Shown here piece after piece: positions 59,315 through 64,000 of a DNA stretch of 64,000 nucleotides (within the stretch, counting starts at the first letter, position 1; every line of letters starts with the position of its first letter). The stretch spans positions 7,938,501 to 8,002,500 of the forward strand of contig NC_088295.1 of NCBI RefSeq assembly GCF_032854445.1, read 5' to 3'. Made by a program: the position numbers and the translations under genes. The DNA comes from Liolophura sinensis. Its lineage: Eukaryota > Mollusca > Polyplacophora > Chitonida > Chitonidae. A model generated the notes under the pieces. It was not told the origin of the DNA. It saw only the letters and a program-made list of their open reading frames with translations, and searched no databases.

Positions 59315-62300
59315 ATGGCTGCGCCCATCGGTAAGCATGAAAAGCTGGCTTGTTTTCCGAAGAATAGTCAACCAAGGCAAAACTGCCATGTACTGTTGAA
59401 ACAATGAAACGCTTGTATGCTTAACAGGTAGTGGTCTTTATTCGAAAGCCTTCTCCAATAAAGTGCATCATCTGACTTCAATGGATCATGGAAGACGTTA
59501 CAATAACGTACATAACTTGTCAGATAAAACACAATTATAAACCGCATAGCCTCGATGTTTATTCGCAGAAAACTTCTTTGGCTATAGCGCTGTTCTCTAG
59601 CCCCCTTACGCCCACTCCCCTCTCCCCTTCCTCCAACCTTTCCCCTCGATTAACCTCACATACACTGAGAAGACAGTGCACAGATGTACTGTTTACACCG
59701 TCAGCGCCAGTCATGCCTGTTGGCTTTATTCCCGGAATACACGTTTACTGCAGCAGATAAGCTATATGTATACCACCACCTAACACCACAGTTACTCGAC
59801 CGTATGGAGTATAGAAAGAGTACTGGTGCTGTATGTAGCGTGCCTACTGATAAGCTGATGGACAGAGAATTGGTGAAATTGGATGGGTCACACTCAAGCC
59901 ACAGTTCAGCTTGACTTGGACCGGTCTGCGACTGCTTAGCTGTTTTCGAACCTTTACAACTCAAGTATCTATATAAGTGAGCTCCCTTCAAAGGGCTTGT
60001 CTACGGAAAAAGACAGCACTAGACAGAAACGGACGAATGGAATTAAGAGGGGCTGCTCGTACACAGCTACATGTATATACTGTATTTATTGAATATTGTC
60101 AGGATGCAGGTCAAGAAAGCCCAGAAATGTTTGGTGATCTCATAACTGTTGATTATAGCTGACAATTAACATTAAAAATTGCAGTGGATGAATCCAACAC
60201 ATCTGATGCCCCACCACCCCTTCTTGTGAAATTACTTTTCATTCCATTCCTGGTGAATGCAATCATGACGTCACAGAACGATTGAACATTTGTAACCAAT
60301 GTGTGGGACACCTAGTTTAACCTATTTGCGACAATACGGCCTGTCTGTAGGCAATTTGTGGATAGTCGTGGGTTTTCCCCGGGTTCTGTCCAGTTTCCTC
60401 CCACCTAAATGCTGGCCGCCGTCGTATAAGTGAAATATTCTTAATCTCGGTATAAAACACCAATCAGATAAATAAATCAATAGATCTGTGTCTATATATA
60501 CAGAACTGTCGCATGTGTCTTTATGCAGATCTGTGTCTTTTGTCTATATATTTCTTTTTTGTATCTCATTCACATCTCTGGAGTACATGTATATATACTA
60601 TTGGACTTTTGTTTTGGACAGAGCCACTGCAGGACCATTTGTCAACAGTGAAGCATGTGTTGTTAGTTCTGTCAGGGAAAGGAGGGGTGGGCAAGAGCAC
60701 TGTTTCCACCCAGATTGCTCTTGCCCTTCGCAGTGCTGGCAAAAAGGTATTTAGTCTTTGCTTTTTTTATATGGACTGAAAGTAACACCAAGTTGTTGGT
60801 TCCAGATGTTACTGATATTCTACATGTATGATTAGAGGAAATGTTAGATAAAAGATTTCAGTTTCATAAATTTGTAGGATTTTTTCAACCCAATAAAAGT
60901 TTAGCAAAGTTTCGTCCTAGACAACTTCATCACGTCTCCATGATCGCGAGCAAGGTGATGTCACGTTGACTCTAGCTCTCTATCATCGAAGGTGTTTTCC
61001 GTATAATAGTCTAAGCAATAGCCTGTGGTGGATAAAATTTGTGGACTTTGGTGATGAAGGCCCAAATGATAGATATTGTTTTCTCGGAAACTGGGCATAC
61101 AGGAAGAATATTTCTTCCACTTCTTGAACTGTAGATACAGTAGATCTACTATATCATTTACAAGGAACTCCAGAGACTCTGTTTGAGTAGTCTTCAGACC
61201 CACAGCCAGGATATTCCTGGTTCTGGTCATAGCCTCCTGAGGGGTTTGCTGGTGATTTTGAGCCCTGTGAAATGTGTACAAAATTACAATAGAATTGTTG
61301 TACACCTAGATTCATGCTCAATTCTGAAACAAATGGAAATAAATCTAAGCACCACTGAGGCTGATCTAGGCATTTGACGGTCGCTGAACTTCATGCTTCA
61401 GCTTTATAGTCATGGCTAAGATGAGAGCAGTGCTGACCTAGTAATCACAGACGTCATAGAAAGCACCTCGGCTTGAACACGGCCTTTCGATAATTTTACT
61501 GTATTTTATAAAAGAAAACAAAAAAAAAAAACATCCCTTGTGTGCGAGATAGACGAAGCAGGAAAATTTAAATCCTTCAGTTGTAACATCGTATTTGCAC
61601 AACCTCTTCACAAGGGGCCTAAACAAGCTCAGAGTAAAGTTATATCATAAGATTTAGAAGATTTTAGGTGTTGTTCTTTACATCTGTGGTGGTCCATAAA
61701 TGATATGCTTTGTGAAATGGCCCTTCGGCTACACATAACTAAATCGGTGTAATGATCTCAAAATGATGTATTTGCAGAAAATGTGTTAAAATATGTGACT
61801 TCATGGAGTGAATGGGTAAAGGCTTCATCACAGCTTATGCCGCACAACCTGATAGCAACATGTTTGATTGGATGAAATTCTCAAGATGGCTGCCTTGACT
61901 CACACAAGCCATTTGTGCAATATTGTCATTTTGTGGTACATTGCCATTCGGCGAAATATCATTCAGATAATAAAGTATGAAACTTTTTAGACACCTTGAG
62001 TATCCTGCTTTCGATTGAAATATGTTTTTGTCAGGTGCTGTCTTGTCTTTGATGTGCAGAATTTGATGTACCTTACTTGGAGTTCATGTATGTACTTACA
62101 TGTACATGAATAATAGAGTATGTCATGCATAGAATATAATATCTTCAGTAATACTTTATGATATACGTTTGTATGTGAGGTAATTATTGGAGTTACTGGT
62201 GTGTAACTGAAAGTAGTAATCAAAGCCAATTTAGGTGTACACTGGATCATTTTAATCATATGAAGTAATAATTTCAAGTGTAGCATGGTAAGTTAATTAT

Positions 62301-63440
62301 TTGAGTTCACAATATGTGAGGTAGTTATTTGTTTCATTCTCTTGTCATGTGAATTCATTAATCTTACCCTAATTATTGAATAATTTCTTCCATAGTCCAG
62401 GTGTCCTGTCAGATAAATATGTACATATACTTCCATGCTCAGCTTGACAAATTCTTCATGATGCCTCTCATCTGCACCATTTAAGTCTGTGAATTGTGGA
62501 ATGACCTGATAATGGCTAGCATGTCCAAGTTATGTGGCTGGTTAGTAGGCTTCTGACTGAAAAGTCACATGCTGTGTGAGTGTAAGTGTCTAATACAGGT
62601 GTTAATACTTGATCATCATATACTTGTTCTCAAGGTTGGGATCCTGGATGTTGACCTGTGTGGACCAAGCATACCACGTATGTTAAATGTGGTTGGGAAG
62701 GATATCCATCAGTGTTCAGAGGGGTGAGTAGCCTATATGTCGTGTAGATAGCTGTACATTTCAGTGTGTAGAAGGGTTAGTGGCATATATGAGTAAGGTG
62801 TGAACAGCTGTACATTTCAGTGTGTAGAAGGGTGAGTAGCCTATATGTGTAAGGTGTAGACAGCTGTACATTTCAGTGCGCAGAAGAGTATTTATTATTT
62901 ATTTGATTGGTGTTGTATGCCATACTCAAGAATATTTGACTTACACAACGGCAGCCAGCATTATGGTAGGAGGAAACCAAACCACAGAAGAGTAGGCTAT
63001 ATGAGTAGGTATGTAGATTGGTCAACACTTCAGTCTGTGCAAGGGTGAGCACTTCTAGTCAGTGGCTGTACACTTCAGAACATGTGCAGAAATCCAAAAT
63101 CACCACAGTTATACTTTTTTTTCTGTAGTGTTTAAGCTGATCAGCTGGTCTGCTGTGTGTTGCTATTGGCTTTGTCATTGTAAAAGCTTTATATCAGGTG
63201 TATGCTCAAGAAGTTCAGCTGAGGAGTGTGTAATTAGCTAATAAATTGTATTTATAACGCCTTAGGGAAAAGAGTTATACATTGTTTGGTGGTGATCAAC
63301 TTAATTCAGAATTGTTTTTACTTATGTCAGGTGGGTGCCAGTGTTTGCCGACAAGGAACAGCGACTGGGAGTGATGTCTATCTCATTCCTACTCCAGGAA
63401 GAAGACGATGCCATCATTTGGAGGGGACCAAAGAAAAATG
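59315..63440 (+). CDS. NUBP2: Cytosolic Fe-S cluster assembly factor NUBP2 (5' part)
   Basis: NUBP2/CFD1 is a P-loop NTPase that, with NUBP1, scaffolds [4Fe-4S] clusters for cytosolic and nuclear proteins. Exons: 59315-59330, 60622-60746, 62635-62723, 63331-63440; the remaining exons lie beyond the window. The phases fit and 340 nt give the first 113 residues of about 270. Exon 2 holds the deviant Walker [12 protein letters not shown]. Exon 3 has [17 protein letters not shown]. Exon 4 has [10 protein letters not shown] and WRGPKKN, all as in human NUBP2. The N-terminal MAAPI exon is only 16 nt. The exon 4 donor is weak (gtcaaa). The exon 3 donor is tandemly repeated. The C-terminal Cys-x2-Cys cluster ligands are not in the window. 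Confidence 0.92.
59331..60621 (+). other. NUBP2 intron 1
   Basis: No exon is recognised. A SINE lies at 60335-60480; the short frames here are unsupported. Confidence 0.5.
60335..60480 (+). mobile_element. SINE, 5'-truncated, plus, NUBP2 intron 1
   Basis: Contains GGTTTTCCCCGGGTTCTGTC, GCTGGCCGCCGTCGTATAAG and the tail CACCAATCAGATAAATAAAT. Confidence 0.8.
60961..61290 (-). other. Orphan antisense frame in NUBP2 intron 2
   Basis: A minus-strand frame of about 105 codons begins after an acceptor-like ATTTCACAG and ends at 60961. It is not low-complexity and has no domain I recognise. It may be a remnant exon of a nested or inserted gene, or chance. Confidence 0.2.
62705..62890 (+). repeat. 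52-56-bp repeats amplifying the NUBP2 exon 3 splice donor
   Basis: Four units start at 62710, 62762, 62818 and 62874. Each holds CAGTGTGTAGAAGG followed by the donor position, then AGCCTATATG and GCTGTACATTT. The donor is gtgagt in units 1 and 3, gttagt in unit 2 and lost in unit 4. The first unit includes the true exon end (CAGTGTTCAGAGG). A SINE interrupts unit 4, and a further diverged unit lies near 63030-63060. Confidence 0.88.
62891..62984 (-). mobile_element. 5'-truncated SINE inserted into the donor array
   Basis: This is a 94-bp minus-strand SINE end (ATTTATTTGATTGGTG ... CAGCCAGCATTATGGTAGGA). It is flanked by the exact 10-bp duplication CAGAAGAGTA at 62881-62890 and 62985-62994. 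Confidence 0.85.
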
Positions 63441-64000
63441 GTCAAACACCAACATTAAACTCCCCTCAAAAGATTTCAAACTATCTCTAATATCCTGTGT
63501 ACACCAGAAATGGTATCTGCTACTAGTACTGATATGAACTTGAGTTTATTAAAGGTTTTTATGACAGTTCCAAATTGAGAAAGAGTAAAAGCTAAAAAAA
63601 GAGAAAGAGTGACTTAGTTGAATGGGCTGAAATAAAAGGAGGAAACAAAAAGAAATTGATGACAGTTAAAGCACTTGTTTCCCTATATTCATATGCACTG
63701 ACTGTAGAGATTTATAATTAGTATTGCTACTATGATTTGGTGCATATTTATATATATAATATAAGGCACTACTTTCAGGTTTCTAAATAAATGTGTATGA
63801 AAAGGGTGCCCAAATTAGAAAGCTGTATTGGACCCTGGTCAGCTCTTGTTTTAAGTTCAGGAGATTTGGATGGGGAAATTGTAGATCCTCCCCACCTCCA
63901 TCACTCAGTATTCCTGGGACTTTGGCAATAATCAGTTGACATCCTTCATGTGGCCATTCAAGCAATCTAGCATTCACTGAAGATCACTTGTCTTCCAATA
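63441..64000 (+). other. NUBP2 intron 4 (partial)
   Basis: No further NUBP2 exon (expected to start with residues after RGPKKN) is visible before the window end. Confidence 0.5.

Noticed and set aside
58788-59375. 195-codon minus-strand frame
   Set aside because: Overlaps MXRA7 exon 1 in another frame and its promoter; no domain.
1-64000. A prokaryotic-style defence or biosynthetic cluster
   Set aside because: No operon structure, ribosome binding sites or such gene families; all genes are intron-containing animal genes.

Overview
The window is eukaryotic. It has multi-exon genes with GT-AG introns, tRNA-derived SINEs, a non-LTR retrotransposon, a DNA transposon and many minisatellites. The SINE tail (forms of 'gaaatattcttgagtacggcgtaaaacaccaatcaaataaataaa'), the (ATTC)n-tailed LINE and the AT-rich 'tacatgta' intronic DNA suggest a lophotrochozoan, most likely a mollusc. 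That assignment is inference from recalled repeat families.

Layout. 1-7168: a SINE fragment, then a complete-length but frame-broken I/Nimb-type LINE on the minus strand with a 12-bp target-site duplication. 7169-10600: non-genic. 10741-35302 (+): a transmembrane channel-like (TMC) gene of 17 phase-consistent exons (839 codons), plus a likely extra 229-codon in-frame exon. 40095-42764 (-): MRPL27, the mitochondrial ribosomal protein bL27m. 43001-50695 (+): EME1, the non-catalytic partner of the MUS81 structure-specific endonuclease, 669 aa with an unexpected CUE-like N-terminus. 51713-52658: a short DNA transposon with terminal inverted repeats. 57223-58999 (-): an MXRA7-like single-pass membrane protein. 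59315 to beyond the window end (+): NUBP2 (CFD1), a cytosolic Fe-S scaffold P-loop NTPase, first four exons only.

Gene orientation alternates. TMC and MRPL27 converge, MRPL27 and EME1 diverge, EME1 and MXRA7 converge, and MXRA7 and NUBP2 diverge. The two head-to-head pairs have start codons 236 and 315 bp apart, so each probably shares a bidirectional, TATA-less promoter. MRPL27/EME1 head-to-head is also the arrangement in human as I recall it.

Most striking pattern: five minisatellites, in three unrelated genes, begin exactly at an exon/5' splice-site junction and amplify the splice donor itself. They are TMC exon 2 (90-bp unit), TMC exon 14 (42 bp), TMC exon 15 (43 bp), EME1 exon 10 (80 bp) and NUBP2 exon 3 (52-56 bp). 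Most copies keep an intact GT donor. In the TMC exon 2, TMC exon 15, EME1 and NUBP2 cases, the host exon's frame meets a stop codon before or at the next donor. Two arrays abut truncated SINEs and one was later interrupted by a SINE.

All gene models come from reading splice sites and phases by eye. Every internal junction used is phase-compatible. No transcript or database evidence was available.
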